Source of the DNA: Chionis minor
Lineage: Eukaryota; Chordata; Aves; Charadriiformes; Chionididae
Direction: 5' to 3'
Assembly: GCA_013398295.1 (NCBI GenBank)
Contig: VZSF01002053.1
Coordinates: 63,871 to 127,870, forward strand
Length of the DNA stretch: 64,000 bases
Shown here: positions 27,416 to 39,657 of the stretch, one piece after another
Numbering within the stretch: position 1 is the first letter of the stretch
Layout of the letters: the number at the start of each line of letters is the position of its first letter
The notes under the pieces: model-generated
The model's database searches: none
Told to the model about the DNA's origin: nothing
What the model saw: the letters and a program-made list of their open reading frames with translations, nothing else
Program-made: the position numbers and the translations under genes

Positions 27416-28229
27416 CAGTCCTGAGGAAAGGAGTGATTGGGGTGGGGGGCATTCCTTGGCAATCCTTTGCTTCAGCCAAGGTCTTCTCCCAGCTCTGCAG
27501 AGCTACAGTGTAGTGTTGACCTGTGCAGACCACCATGCCACGTGTGGAGTGCAGCAGCCATGGGTCAGGATGGCACTGGCCCCACACCTCCTTAGGAGAT
27601 GTCTGTCTCCTTCCTGGAAGAGGAGTCAGGGGCTGCTGGGGCAGTGAATAGGCTGCAGTTTGGAGGCACAGTTTTGGCAGGCTCTCTTGGCTTCCATATG
27701 TCTCATTTAGACAGAGAGCATGTAGTTATGGGCCAGTGGCAATGAAACAAATCTGTCTCTGGGTGACTGATGAATAATAAATCTGTAAATATAAAGGGTG
27801 ATTGCGATCCCAGTGCTGCTCTGTTCTCTAATCTGAAAGCAAATAGACGTGCTGTCATAAGCAGAATGGGAATCCTGTATTCTGACTAATAATTAAATTC
27901 CCCACTCTTATTTAATATCTGAAGTACAACAAACAATATTCACAGGAAGTGTGGTTCTTCCTCCCTCGTTCTTAATGACTAGTCCCAACAGAGGTCTGCT
28001 GAAATCAGTTGGACTGATTGCATAATAAATTTCTGGGGTCTTGGCAGTTTCAGTGAAAATCAGAGTACCTCGAGAATTAGAGACTTTGTTTAATTACAGA
28101 AATGGCTAGAGTCAGGCTCGGAGCTGCATGGCTTTAGGAATTGTGCTGACTTCAGCCTGGATCTTCTTTACCTGCGTGCTACTGTCCGTTTGACATTTTG
28201 GGATCTTTGCCATCTCCTCAATTCATATA

Positions 28230-28432
28230 GTTGTCATAGGAACTATTTCCTAAGCTGTGTTCTGACTTGTTCCATGAGGCACTTTATTGCATTATAAAGT
28301 GTTGACAGCAAAGCACAGTGATAGATTTTTAAATGTCACCAAGGTAACTACTGCCATTCAATTACAGTTTCAGATAAAGATGAATCCCTTCCATAAATGT
28401 GACTGCGTGACAGTCAAAAAATGTGCTGAGGA
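28230..28432. repeat. Diverged duplicate element, copy B
   Basis: Partner of 21572-21773, in the same orientation, about 6.66 kb away. The two start together at a shared TTGTCAT, share the gap-free block 28278-28348 (61 of 71 positions) and remain alignable to a shared CAAAAAATG-like stretch near the end. The X-box core at 28335-28348 is identical to copy A. Equal length and collinearity make a chance match very unlikely. Whether this is a named repeat family cannot be decided from the window. Confidence 0.7.
28335..28348. promoter_or_regulatory. Consensus RFX X-box, copy B
   Basis: GTCACCAAGGTAAC is identical to the site at 21678-21691 and fits the RFX X-box consensus fully. It lies inside the longest identical stretch shared by the two duplicates. 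Confidence 0.4.
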
Positions 28433-31400
28433 TGAAGGTGATTTTTGATACAGAAAAGATTTCTCCTGTCACTGTGCAAGGTTAATTGTGCCCATTCCTT
28501 TTTCTGGTAACACAAATGTAACATAGGTTATTGCTCAATTCTTCAGCTAATGTCTTGATAGACATTGATCACTTGGTATTCTGTTGTTTTGGGTTTTTTT
28601 GTTCTGCTCTATAAATGAGCCTGTCACTCTATGAATAGCAGATCCAGGGCTTATCTAAGCGATGCTCTGTAACACCCAAAGCAACTCTGCTTTAAATGGC
28701 ATTTCTCTGGGCTTACATAAACATCCCAGAGATCAGAGCAGGAATTAGACTTGTCTGCAAATATCTTGAAACCTCCGATTGTCTCATTCGTCCTAAGCCT
28801 GAGAAGATCAAAGTGCTAGGCCTTGTGGAGATTAGGGAGAGTGGACATCTTCAGCAAGAATTTGTATTTTAGAGAAGGGCTTTTTTGAGACTGTGAGAAA
28901 GTGAAAGCGCATTTGTGTGTGGGAGATATTAAGTGAGGGATCAAGAGGAGACGAGAGAAGGGAAAGATGATAGCAGGGTTAGAGCCTGGCAGGAAAAAAA
29001 ACGTAGATAGTCTGATACTAGAGATTGTGCTGTTAAGGTTGAGTTTTGCTGAGTGTGAGAGCTGCTCTGAGGCTGTGGGCAGTTGACTGAAGGCAGAAGG
29101 TTTCCTGCAAGCAGTGCAGACACTGAAGACCTGACCCTTAAATCAGCTGAAGCTCTCGTGGTTTTGAGGGTGTAGCCATGATAAGGGCTTCTTCCAAGGC
29201 TGCCTCCAAAAGGCCTGGCAACAGGCAATGTTGCTCCTCTTGTTACTCTTGACCAATTTGCCTCCTCCCTGTTATCTTTTATCTATTAGATCTCAATGTC
29301 TTTTCACAGAGAGTGATAATAATCACTTGGTATCATTAAAGTAAAATTTAGGCTATTATACATTCATTTTTTTCTCTGCCATTAAGAACGGTCTTTACTT
29401 TCTCAATAAAACATCTTTTTTTTTTTTATTTGAAGTTTCACATTAAAGGTGAAAAGAGCAGAGCCTGACAATGTCATCTGAGGAAAGCAATTATATTTTA
29501 AGGTGAAGTGTTTTGTGAACAGCATCCTGATTGCTTGGCAGAGCTAAAAATAGCTGACTGGTTAAATAGCTTATCAGCATGTGGAGACCTGGGAGTAATG
29601 CATTTTTAGTGTTGCCTAATAATTCCGTGCCAAATATTGTCCTAGCATTGGAATTCTAACAGAGGGGGTAACAGGTGGCTGCTCCAAGAGAAGGTGCCCA
29701 TGATGAAGTAGGTGAAGTAGTGTATTTCTGTCTAAAGCAGCATAAATCCTCTAGCAATACAGCTTACTGGCACAACTTCAGGCGTTAAATTTCAGGTAGT
29801 TTTACAGTGCAGAACACCTGCAGAAGCTTTGTGCCTGACCCAAACCCATGGTGCTCTGCTGAAGGTAGGAGCAAGCCTGGGCAACCTAATAGCTGGTTCA
29901 CAAATACCAACACGTCTGCATTCACGCCACTGCGCTGCACTTACTCCTCCTGGCAGCTCCTTTTTCAGGAGGATGAAAGGTTCCCCAAGTAGGTTTGGTC
30001 CAGGCTTGGTCCTTGTTGTGGCTGCTTAGGGCAGGGGAATAGTCCAAGAGCATCCTCCATGTGGTCATTGTCATCTGTCTGAAGGCTGGAGCTGCTTTTT
30101 CATACGGCTTAGAGGAGGCGCAGAGAGAGCCTGGCCATTAGGAGAGCAATCTTGGCTCTCTGGCTAAATTGGGTAGATTTATTAGCTTAATTTGCCATAA
30201 AATGTAACAGCCCATAACAGAAAACATGTTGTAGTCACCTAAACAATGTTTTCTGGTCCTATTCTTTTGCAGTGCACGTACATGTCTACCTGCTGCTCAA
30301 TGTAGTGAAAAACTTGATCTCTGTCTGACATTTTTTTGCCTAATACAGGGAGGATTAGCTGTTGGTGTCAGCGTACAAGACTTACTGCCTGCTTGGCAAA
30401 GCTATTGAGACATAAGCCAGAGTGTACTTTTTCCCCCAAAAATCTTAAACTAAATGTGAAACTCCCTAAGATAAAAGGGAAATATGGGCAAACCACAAAG
30501 ATGTACAGAGCACAAGTCCTCACTTGACAAATAACACAAAATCCAAACAAAGGACTGGGATTTGCCATGTAAGGGGCCTAGTGGAGATGCAGCAGTTTCT
30601 GCCAGGACAGTTTTGTTTATTTCTGTTTCTTGTAGCATGGGGAGTTTTTCTCCTTGTTTTAAAGTTGTTTTTTAAAATTTCTTTAATCATCATAATCCCG
30701 CTTTCATCATGAGCCTGTCTACCAACAGAACATTTGTCCTTCTTAATGCCTCTATTTCTATCCTCCCCCCCTTAATTTTCCCTCCCAGGCACACTCTTAT
30801 TTGGCTTTCAGCCCTTCAAGGAATACTGCACTGGGAGGGATTACGCTCCTCAGATGTCTCCATCACTGGATAATTGCCCTGGAAAAAATGTAATTACCGA
30901 AGAATTTTTGCTGCTGTTTTTTTTTTTTTTTTTTAGGAGATAAAGGAGGTCAGATTCTAGAGAACTTTTCTCTTTGGAGAGAATTTCTCTTTCCCCGGGA
31001 ATGCGCTATGGGAAGAATCCCTTTGGGAAGGGGTACTGACACTGTGCACGTAATTTGTGTGGTTACAGTTCTGCTTCTTGCCTGGTACAAAAATCTAGTG
31101 ACTGTGCAAAGAACTTAAGCAGCTATGCATATAGCAATTAACTCTCTACATTTCCATATCATGAGGAGAAATTAACTCTTTATGTGTCATCATTATCAAG
31201 ACAGGTTAACCGCAGGAATCCCGTGTTGCTAAGCAAACCGCTCTAAGTGGCAAAGACCTGGTTAGCTCACATAGATGTGGATTCTTATGAGCTCCATCTT
31301 AGGAAAGTCATATGAATATTTTATTTTTTTTCCTCAATGAAGAGTGACTTAGTTACCGTGAGCTGCTGGCACTTTCCGTAACAGTATGAGGTCATTGGTT

Positions 31401-33578
31401 GATTACAGTAAATTGATGATTGCGTGTTTCAATTTTGTCTGTAAGAAGGACTGATTATATGCTCAGTATCAGCATAAGTTCTCAGATGTAACTCTATTAT
31501 ACTTGCTTGAAACCTCTTGTTCCTAACAATGTTCATTCTTAAAGGAAACCGATATAGTAGAAAGGGAATTAAATTGTGAATGAGAAGATGAATTAAGGAC
31601 TTATAAACCATATGTATCTGTGAAACCGCAGTTTCTGTGCTGTTTAAAAGCATTTCTTTGTTCAGTTCTAGTATATGTAAAACCCTTAGATATTTTTCTA
31701 ATACTTTGAAATATTTCTAGCAAAAAAAGTAGAAACAGAACTATTTCCAATCTCCTGCTTCTGCCTCCAGGTAAATTCTCATGAGGCTATATTTGACAAC
31801 TTCTGAATCTTAGTTCAACAGCTCTTCAGGGTATTCGCTGTTAAACACATAACTTTTTCAGAAGCTCTCTTAGATTTCAAGCAATCCAAGCAGAGAAGAA
31901 AGCAGATGGGAGGATCCGCTGAGTGGGGTTTTTTTTGTTGTCTTTAAAAAATGCACTGATGTAGTTCCCACTCTGCTTTTTGGAGATATGTATCTAAACT
32001 AGTGACTCACTGGTTTATTCTGTAACTTTACATTTCATGAGACAGAAGTCTTATAAACGCTGAAGCACTGTGGTCCACTGAGAATTTTGTTCTCCAAACA
32101 TGTAATTCTCCAACTCCTGAAGACAAAGCTCTGCAGGCTGCTGTTGAACTCTTCTCTCTAGCTTCAGATGCACAGTTGACGTAGAAATCTTGTTCTTCTG
32201 TGTCTGGTGTCTGTGTAGTCACCTGTATAGCCTCTACCTGACTCTCAGGCTGCAAACACTTCAGAATGATTATTGTCCTTGCACAAATGAGTTTCTTTTA
32301 TTAAAGGGTCCTCTTGATTATTCCATTACCATTATTATATTTACAATGCTAAGATTATTTAAAACCAGACTGAGAGGCTAGCTTGGCTAAACAGCATTCT
32401 ACATTTATATTTACAGTCGTTCAAATGACAACTAAAAAAAAAACCTGAAAAGGATCTGTCGTGGTAGTTAAGTCCTGTTAAGATAGTCAGGCTGTCTCTT
32501 TTAGGGTCACACAGTGCCAGAGAGTGCTAGCATTCCTCATGAGTAGAAACTGGCATTCAGATTGATAGGAAAGCTGTAATATAACGCAGCTGCAACATAA
32601 CTAGCCGGGAAGGGCTGGTTAGGATACATGTGCTACATACTTTTTTTTAGCTGAATATTGTGAAACTCGACATACAAGGAGGTAAGAATATGTATTTTAG
32701 TTTAATCTCTGAATCGGTGCAAACCAGACACTATTCCAAGTTAGGAGAAACCCTACACTAGGTCCTGATGTAAATTTTTTTTTCAGTGTTATTGTAATCA
32801 GTTTTCTTCTTCGCTTCGTGCACAGTGATGCCTCCATCCCTGGCTGAGAGATTTGGACTGTGAGCAGCAGAAATGGCTACAAAATGCCTGCAGTGTTGTG
32901 GTGTTGATGGTTGGCACTTGTGGCTGGGAGAACACTTTCAAAGGATCATGCTTGCAGAGGCGAGTTTAATTTCCTCATAAATATGCATCCCAAAGGATGA
33001 TTACATTGAGCACAAATGAGGTCTGAACCAGGACCTCACAACTCGGAGGTGAGCTGGTGCCAGTGTCTGCAAGCAAATAAGACTTCCCAGAACGAACGCC
33101 TTTCCTACCCAAAAAAAGAGATGTGACTGTGTATGTGAATGTGGCCACACACTCACGTGCATTTTCTTTGTCTTTCTCTCACATTCACGTCCTAATTTGG
33201 AAAGTAGAATGAGCTGGAAGCTAAAATGCTGAATTTATCTCCACAAACATGAATGGAATGGCTTTATTTTTCTTTTTGTATAGTCTTTGTCTGGTATATG
33301 TTCTGAATTGAAAAAATGAGGGCTGGTACAATATGAATTAAATCTTAAGCAGCCAATATATTAAAAGGAGTGCTGATGGTCTTAATTAGCAGCATATTAG
33401 CATGCTGTGAGCACCAGAAGTTCTACTGAGTTGGTTCATCTGGCTAATTTACCTGTATTTACTACTAATTAATGAAATGTTACAATCATTAATGCTTTTT
33501 GCAGTTTCTTTATAGGGATGTTAATTGTGTAAAGACTTACAGCTGCACTAAACTGGTGCTAGAGTAAGATGTCTTACA
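28433..33578. other. Non-coding stretch with scattered motifs
   Basis: No exon or repeat family is recognised. A full MEF2 consensus, CTAAAAATAG, is at 29544-29553, and a TTATCA (GATA-type) site lies just downstream. A T18 run is at 30917-30934. Several AT-rich unique segments here (for example about 29500-29660) have the look of conserved non-coding DNA, but conservation cannot be judged without an alignment. Confidence 0.5.
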
Positions 33579-34220
33579 GCGCAGAAAGCTGCACTGGCAG
33601 CCCAGAAAGCCAACCGTATCCTGGGTTGCATCAAAAGAAGCGTGGCCAGCAGGGCACGGGAGGTGATTCTCCCCCTCTACTCTGCGCCTGTGAGACCCCA
33701 CCTGGAGTACTGTGTCCAGCTCTGGAGTCCTCAACATAGAAAGGACATCGAACTGTTGGAACAGGTCCAGCGAAGGGTCACTAAGAGGATTAGAGGGATG
33801 GAGCACCTCTCCTATGAGGACAGGCTGAGAGAGCTGGGGCTGTTCAGCCTGGAGAAGAGAAGGCTCCGGGGAGACCTGATAGCAGCCTTTCAGTATCTGA
33901 AGGGAGCCTACAGGAGAGCTGGAGAGGGACTCTTTGTCAGGAAGTCTAGTGACAGGACAAGGGGTAATGGTTTTAAATTGGAAGAGGGGAGATTTAGATG
34001 AGATATCAGGAAGAAGTTCTTTACTGTGAGGGTGGTGAGGCACTGGAACAGGTTACCCAGGGAAGTTGTGGAGGCCCCATCCCTGGAAGTGTTTAAGGCC
34101 AGGCTGGATGGGGCTTTGAGCAACCTGCTGTAGTCAGAGGTGTCCCTGCCCATGGCAGGGGGGTTGGAACTTGATGATCTTTAAGGTCCCTTCCAACTCT
34201 AACCATTCTATGATTCTATG
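33579..34220 (+). mobile_element. CR1 LINE fragment, longest copy
   Basis: This is the longest CR1 copy in the window. It starts near 33579 in the segment corresponding to the end of the reverse-transcriptase domain and continues through the conserved C-terminal coding part and 3' UTR. It ends exactly in two ATTCTATG octamers at 34205-34220. Sequence matches the CR1 pattern almost throughout, so it is among the younger copies here. It is 5'-truncated and cannot move on its own. A target-site duplication is not obvious, as is usual for CR1. Confidence 0.95.
33642..34001 (+). pseudogene. Decayed C-terminal end of CR1 ORF2
   Basis: The open frame encodes the C-terminal tail of the CR1 endonuclease/reverse-transcriptase polyprotein, not a host protein. 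It includes [11 protein letters not shown], then [20 protein letters not shown], then an F-K-L-E-E-G-R-F segment. The catalytic reverse-transcriptase core and the endonuclease are absent because the element is 5'-truncated. The frame ends at a stop near 33999-34001, where intact CR1 continues with a conserved LDIRKKFF-like stretch; that stretch is still visible at the DNA level just downstream. The first ATG is arbitrary. Confidence 0.85.
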
Positions 34221-37200
34221 TCATGCATATGGGGCTGTTGGGATTATGTCACTGGTGATTTGTAGGTACTGAGCTTTCTGTCCCTATGGTAGGATGAGGT
34301 GACTCTGTACTGTGTATTGATTTTTTTTAAAATAATGTTTACATAAATGCCTCGATTGTTTGGAAGGCATCTGACAAACATCTGTGTGTCTGAAAAAGAG
34401 CAGAAGTTTATTCAATGTGAGCTGAAAGAATATTCATTTTGTTCCATCTAGACAAGAGCTTGGTTATTTTAAAGATAGGTTTCATGATGATTAAGAACTT
34501 TCATCCTCAAACTCTTTAATAAAATTAAGAAGCCACTTAAGCATTCTCAAGAGCACCTTTTTGATTTGTACCAAATGTATTAATTTAACCTCTAATGAAC
34601 CAGATGTTGAGTTAGAGTATAAACAAAGATGGTCCAGATTCTCATTAGTCTGGGGCTTGTTGTTGTAGTAGTATTTTTGTGTTGTTGTAGTGATGTGAGA
34701 ATGTCCATTGAGGACTGATGTTGGAGCTTGTTTGGTCTGGTTTTATGATACTTCACTCTTAGGTTAATTTAGCTTTCCATGTGTTTTCTCCTTAAAGAGA
34801 CTAGCAGGATCAGCTATGGTTAAAGCTGTGTCCAAAGCAAAGTCTTAGATTCACACATTCTTCAGATGACCGCATCAAGTTTGGGATCCAAATGTAAGAC
34901 CTTTAAGGTCTGATATCTAGCAAAACATTATGTTAGTATGCTTTAAATCATTGCCTATTGTTAATTTTTAAGGCCTCAAATACTGTACATGACTGTGGTG
35001 TCAGTATCTGATTAAAACAAATAGAAGTATTGTAATTACCTTTCTGGAATCGCATTCTTAAAGGGAGATCACGTATCTGATTGAATCCTCTAAAATCACA
35101 TACCCAGGATGGCACATGCTAAATACAGCCTGTGCTATCAAGGTAATGCTTGGTGCCGCTAGTACCAAAAAAATATGGTAAGTATCAGTATTAATTGTGG
35201 CATTGACTGTTTGACTGTAGTTAGGACTGTGGAGCTGAAGCCTAAGTTTCTATAAAACCACATTTCTAAATATGTCCTATACAGTGAGTATATGAAATGC
35301 CCATCTTTCTTGTTCAAAGATCTTGAACTGGGAGAGAGGGACCCTGGCTAAGCCAGGGTTTTCTAGAAAGAATTGCTGCTGGAAACTTTCAGTGACAGAC
35401 TTTGGAGAAGGTGGTTAGTCTTAGCTGTCCTTTCACTGTTCCCTGTGTTTCTGCACACCCAGACAATGTCAGAGTGTGAGGTTTCAAAAATGAAACTATC
35501 GGCTGTAGCTAACTTTGTGAAAAGAAGATGATGAATTAACAGGTTTTGGAATAACTGAACAATTGGTCAACTGCTGATGAAATTTGGCATTCTCCCTGTC
35601 TCACTATCAGAAGTAGAGGTGGGGGGAAAAAAACCTGCTGTCTTTTCCATTAAGCTCCTACAGTATTTCTTCTGAATCTCAAATGATCTGGACAGTATCA
35701 GCCTGCAACTCAGTAGTGTCATGTGTGCATTAAGTTGTCATAATAATGTAGAGGAATCTCATAATCATTGAGGAAACTGTTTTACTTTTAGAAGCTCATT
35801 AGCTGCTGCTACAGTACAGTCTGTGCGTTATGTCTCTGGACCCCTAAAGCACATGGGCTACAACTCCACGGCTGGGTGAACAGCACCTCCCTCAGTCCCA
35901 GTTTCTTTGTGCTCTTGGTCAGTGGCTCAGCAGGTCTCTGAAAAACCCAACCCACCCAGTACTTCAGCACATCTCTCCCCCACATATCACCCTGAAGAGG
36001 CACGGCTCATCTTGGTCTTGTCTGTTGGCTTTGAATGTCGGGAAATAAAAATAGTTTATTTTCATCTGTTGGAGGAAGTGATTGAAAACAATGTTCATTG
36101 TGGAATCTGCAGAAATGTTCCAGTTGTCCACAATGCTGCTTTTAAAACATTTAACTGAAAATCAACATTAAGGAGTAAATAGGTGGGAATGAAACCCTTG
36201 AGCATTTACAGATGGTTGCCACCCTTCCTGCTTAAGAGCGTGATGAAGCGGGCAGGGTCTAGGGGAAGACACCAGTGGTGTGCCCATCGTTTATGAAGTA
36301 CCTGCAGGAGAAGAGGAGCTGTTTGCCTATTTTCTGTCAGCAAGTTATGCTACAAGCAGTCTCTGCTAAAAGGTGGCTGACTTGAATGGGGAGATCCAGT
36401 GCTCTGATCCTTGTAAAACCTGGGAATGGCAAATTATGTGGTTAGTGTGAAGTGTAGGAAGAGCTGTGGTGTTTCGTAGGCTGTGGAGCTTGTATCTGAT
36501 TTAGCTCCTGGCACCTTCTTTCCTTCTTCACCATGGCAGACTGTGTTGACTCCTCTGTGGACTGGCAGGCTCAGCAATTAGTGCTTTTCATTATTTGACA
36601 AAATTTAAGCCATAATTCTACTCTGCAACTGTAGGACAACTTTTAAACTTAGCGTTCCTGTAGACTTCTATGTAAGCTAATTAAACAAAGGTCTTAAATG
36701 CATTTAGTGAAAAGGAAATTGCAATTTCTCAATCTGGTAAACTGAGAGATGTTGACATGTAGATTTTAAGAGGTAAATAAGAGATGAAGGCTACTTACCT
36801 ACCTGACTTGCAGAGAAGTAAACAAATAAAAAGGCTTGGTGCAAATTAGAGTTACTGCATATAAAAAGCTGAGATGTGTGTTGCTGGTTATGTGTTCGGG
36901 GTCAAAAGGTGTCAAGTGCAGGGTCACATCCGTGGGGACCATAGAGAGTTTCCAGCTTCCCATGCAATTTGTGCCCTGGTTAGCAGGTCATCTGCTGGGA
37001 TCAGCTAATATTGCTCACCTGATCAAGTCTCTGTCATGACAAGTCCCTTGGACTTCATCTGAGCCATAACTTGTGGCCATTGTTCCGAGAGAACTGAGTT
37101 CCTTCATGGCGAGTGTGCTCTCCTCATGTGAGCATGTGGGGGTAGAGCCCATGGTAGTGCAAAAGCCCCTTCTAGTTGCCTTATTTGGTGTAGATCTGTA

Positions 37201-38434
37201 CATGCATGGTAAACGGCAAACGCTTGGGTCTAACAAAGAGCTTGACTGGTTTGTAAATAACCTCTTTTAAATCTGAAGAAATTATAGGCTGCCTCAAGTG
37301 AATGCACAAGCCAGGCTGATGTGGGAGGGGGACACTTGTAATAGTTGGTCCCCGTGATTTGCCCAAGGCTCCACACAGGGTTAATAACAGGTATTAGACA
37401 GGAGGAATCTGGGCTCCAGGTACTGGTGCATAGTGCAGTGCTGGCCAAGAAAAGAGCGGGGCAATCAGTGACAGAATTGCATGTCAGAGGCTTAGTGTGC
37501 TCTTTGCTCTGCATGTCTAGTGATGTTTTTCTTGTGTAATTGCTGCCACCCCGCTAAGCAAGGCAGCGTTTAGGAGATCCTGTGTGGTCTTCGGTGCTGC
37601 GGGATGTGTCTGCTTGTCACTCCCGTGGTACCGGGAGGTCCTGGACCACAGGGTGTGTGCTGAAAAAGCAGCTGCTTTGAAAGGAGACAGAGAGGGAAAA
37701 GAATGCCTTTTCTAAAGGTCAACTAAACCTATGGAGTACTTACAAGCAGAGCAAATTATAGCTTTGGTCTCTCAGTAGCAGGCTTAGCAAGAGGATGAAA
37801 AGAACAAAGGTGTGTTACAATGGGCTCCAAAGAAAAGTCTTAAATATTGCTATTAGGATTTCTTTTGGCATAAATGAAAGGCAGCACTTTGGTGTGGAAT
37901 GTTCTTCACTTTTAACAAGTTAAATGGCTCCCTTGATTATATAGGCTTGCTTGGCAGTTACTGGAACTGCATATTAACTCCTCCAGTAACTCTGATGCTG
38001 TCTGCAGGTTAAATAACACTTGTGAATCTGGCCAGTACTCGTATTTCTCACTTTCATTTTCCCGCAAAAAGCTGATGCGATTGCATGTTTATTAGGTGCT
38101 GATAGAGAGTTAAGATCTGTGGGCAGACTGGCTGTGTGAAGTTACTGTCCTTCTCTTAGAAAATTTCGTACAGCTTTATAGAAAACCCCCTAAGTACTGA
38201 GTACAATGGCTGTCTGATCCTTGCTTCTTTAATGGAAATACTGAAAATCATTCAGAAATGATAGAAACTAATATGCTATTTGCAAGTTGCACCATGTTAT
38301 TGGATTTGACTTGATTCTGAGAACGTAGTAACACTGAAGAGATCAGTTACCACAGGAAAGTCTAGCTAAAACACTTGCAAACCTCAAAACCAATGACATG
38401 AGTAAAATTTTATTTTCAGCACCAAGTATACATT
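34221..38434. other. Non-coding stretch with one MIR-like remnant
   Basis: Apart from the MIR-like sequence at 37348-37445 I see no repeat family, RNA gene or exon. Open frames are below 100 codons and often occur on both strands over the same bases. Confidence 0.5.
37348..37445 (+). mobile_element. MIR-like SINE remnant
   Basis: 'gtgatttgcccaaggctcca' followed by 'cacacaggg', a variable segment, 'aatctgggctccaggt' and 'tgcatagtgcagtgc' follows the 3' half of MIR. There, 'gacttgcccaaggtcacacag' is followed by 'ggattcaaacccaggt' and a terminal region. The TTGCCCAAGG block is the strongest part. Old MIR copies are rare but present in bird genomes. Confidence 0.5.
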
Positions 38435-38927
38435 AAATGGTTTGGGTTGGAAGGGACCTTAAAGATCATCTAGTTCCAACGCCCTGCCCTGGGCAGGGAC
38501 ACCTCCCACTAGACCATGTTGCTCCAAGCCCCGTCCAACCTGGCCTTGAACACCTCCAGGGATGGGGCAGCCACAGCTTCTCTGGGCAGCCTGTTCCAAT
38601 CTCACCAGTCTCAGAGTAAAGAATTTCTTCCTAATATCTAATCCAAATCTACCCTCTTTCAGTTTAAAACTGTTACCCTTTGTGCTGTCGCTACACTCCC
38701 TGATAAAGGGTCCCTCCCCATCTTTCCTGTAGGCCTCCTTTAGGTACTGGAAGGCTGCTATAAGGTCTCCCTGGAGCCTTTTCTTCTCCAGGCTGAACAA
38801 CCCCAACTCTCCCAGCCTGTCCTCATAGGAGAGGTGTTCCAGCCCCTTGATCGTCTTCGTGGCCTCCTCTGGACATGCTTGAGCAGGGCCCCAGAGCTGG
38901 ATGCAGTACTCCAGGTGGGGTCTCATA
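38435..38927 (-). mobile_element. CR1 LINE fragment, reverse orientation
   Basis: Read on the minus strand this is a CR1 3' end running from the 'gagaccccacctggagtactg' region (near 38927) to the 'ggtccttccaacccaaacca' end (38435). It encodes the usual [20 protein letters not shown] segment. Two oddities are seen. A short internal deletion removes part of the region between the LWGP and the KGLEHLSYED coding segments. The terminal ATTCTATG octamers are missing: the copy stops at the bases just before them. It is the only clearly minus-oriented CR1 here. Confidence 0.93.
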
Positions 38928-39657
38928 CTGTCGTTTGTGTGCCTGAATAGAATTTGCAAAGAAAGTCAAATTCTGAGTCGGTCCTTTCCTTAAAAGCAAG
39001 TTGTAGACTAGGTCCTACTCTCACCCAATTCACAAGGATATTATTTTCATTCCCCTAGGTAATAGCTTCTTAAATGGGAAACTGATTCATGAATGTAAGT
39101 TAAAATCTCTGATTGTTATACGGATTGTGCTGTTACATATTGTAAGCAAAGCTATTAATAAAATGTCTTAATAAAAGTTATTAGATAATCATAATTATGT
39201 AATTTCTTGCTTTCTTCAGTCAATGGACTGAAGACAGTCTGTTCATTAAAAACACTGGGCTCAGGAAAGTGTGATTAATGTAAAATTAACAGTTGATGTC
39301 CTAAAACATGCTGTCAATGTCTGCTGTCCTGTAAATCCATAGCTTGCAGAATAGGTCCATCCTTCAAATTACTACAGATTGATAAGGTTTGTTCTTTTCT
39401 ATGTCTGTCCTGACAATATCCAACTGTTCTCTCCATCTATTTTGTAGAACTTCACAGCGTATGGTCAGCTGTACAATTTAAATGATCTAATTTCTACTGC
39501 ATAATCAAAAGGTACACAAAAAGAACATAAGTAGGGCATCTTCTATTACATACATTTGGACTCTGCATCTTCTATACTGGAAGCTCCAGCATGTCCATAG
39601 CTCACAAATATCTCTCTCTATATATCTATCTCTGTATATATCCATCAACGACACAGT

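Larger units (their letters stand above)
21774..28229. other. Non-coding stretch between the two duplicate elements
   Basis: This holds the possible MIR remnant at 22055-22140, a small CpG-containing patch near 25540-25690 and a purine-rich tract at 27310-27415. A POU octamer, ATGCAAAT, occurs near 26368. The open frames at 22560-22964 and 22535-22855 overlap on opposite strands and are not supported as genes. Confidence 0.5.

Noticed and set aside
27195..27587. 130-codon minus-strand frame rich in Pro, Leu, Ser and Phe
   Set aside because: Its composition comes from the purine-rich tract on the opposite strand.
38459..38959. 166-codon open frame on the minus strand
   Set aside because: It is the coding tail of CR1 ORF2 within the reverse-oriented copy, with a deletion and a shifted C-terminus, not a host gene.
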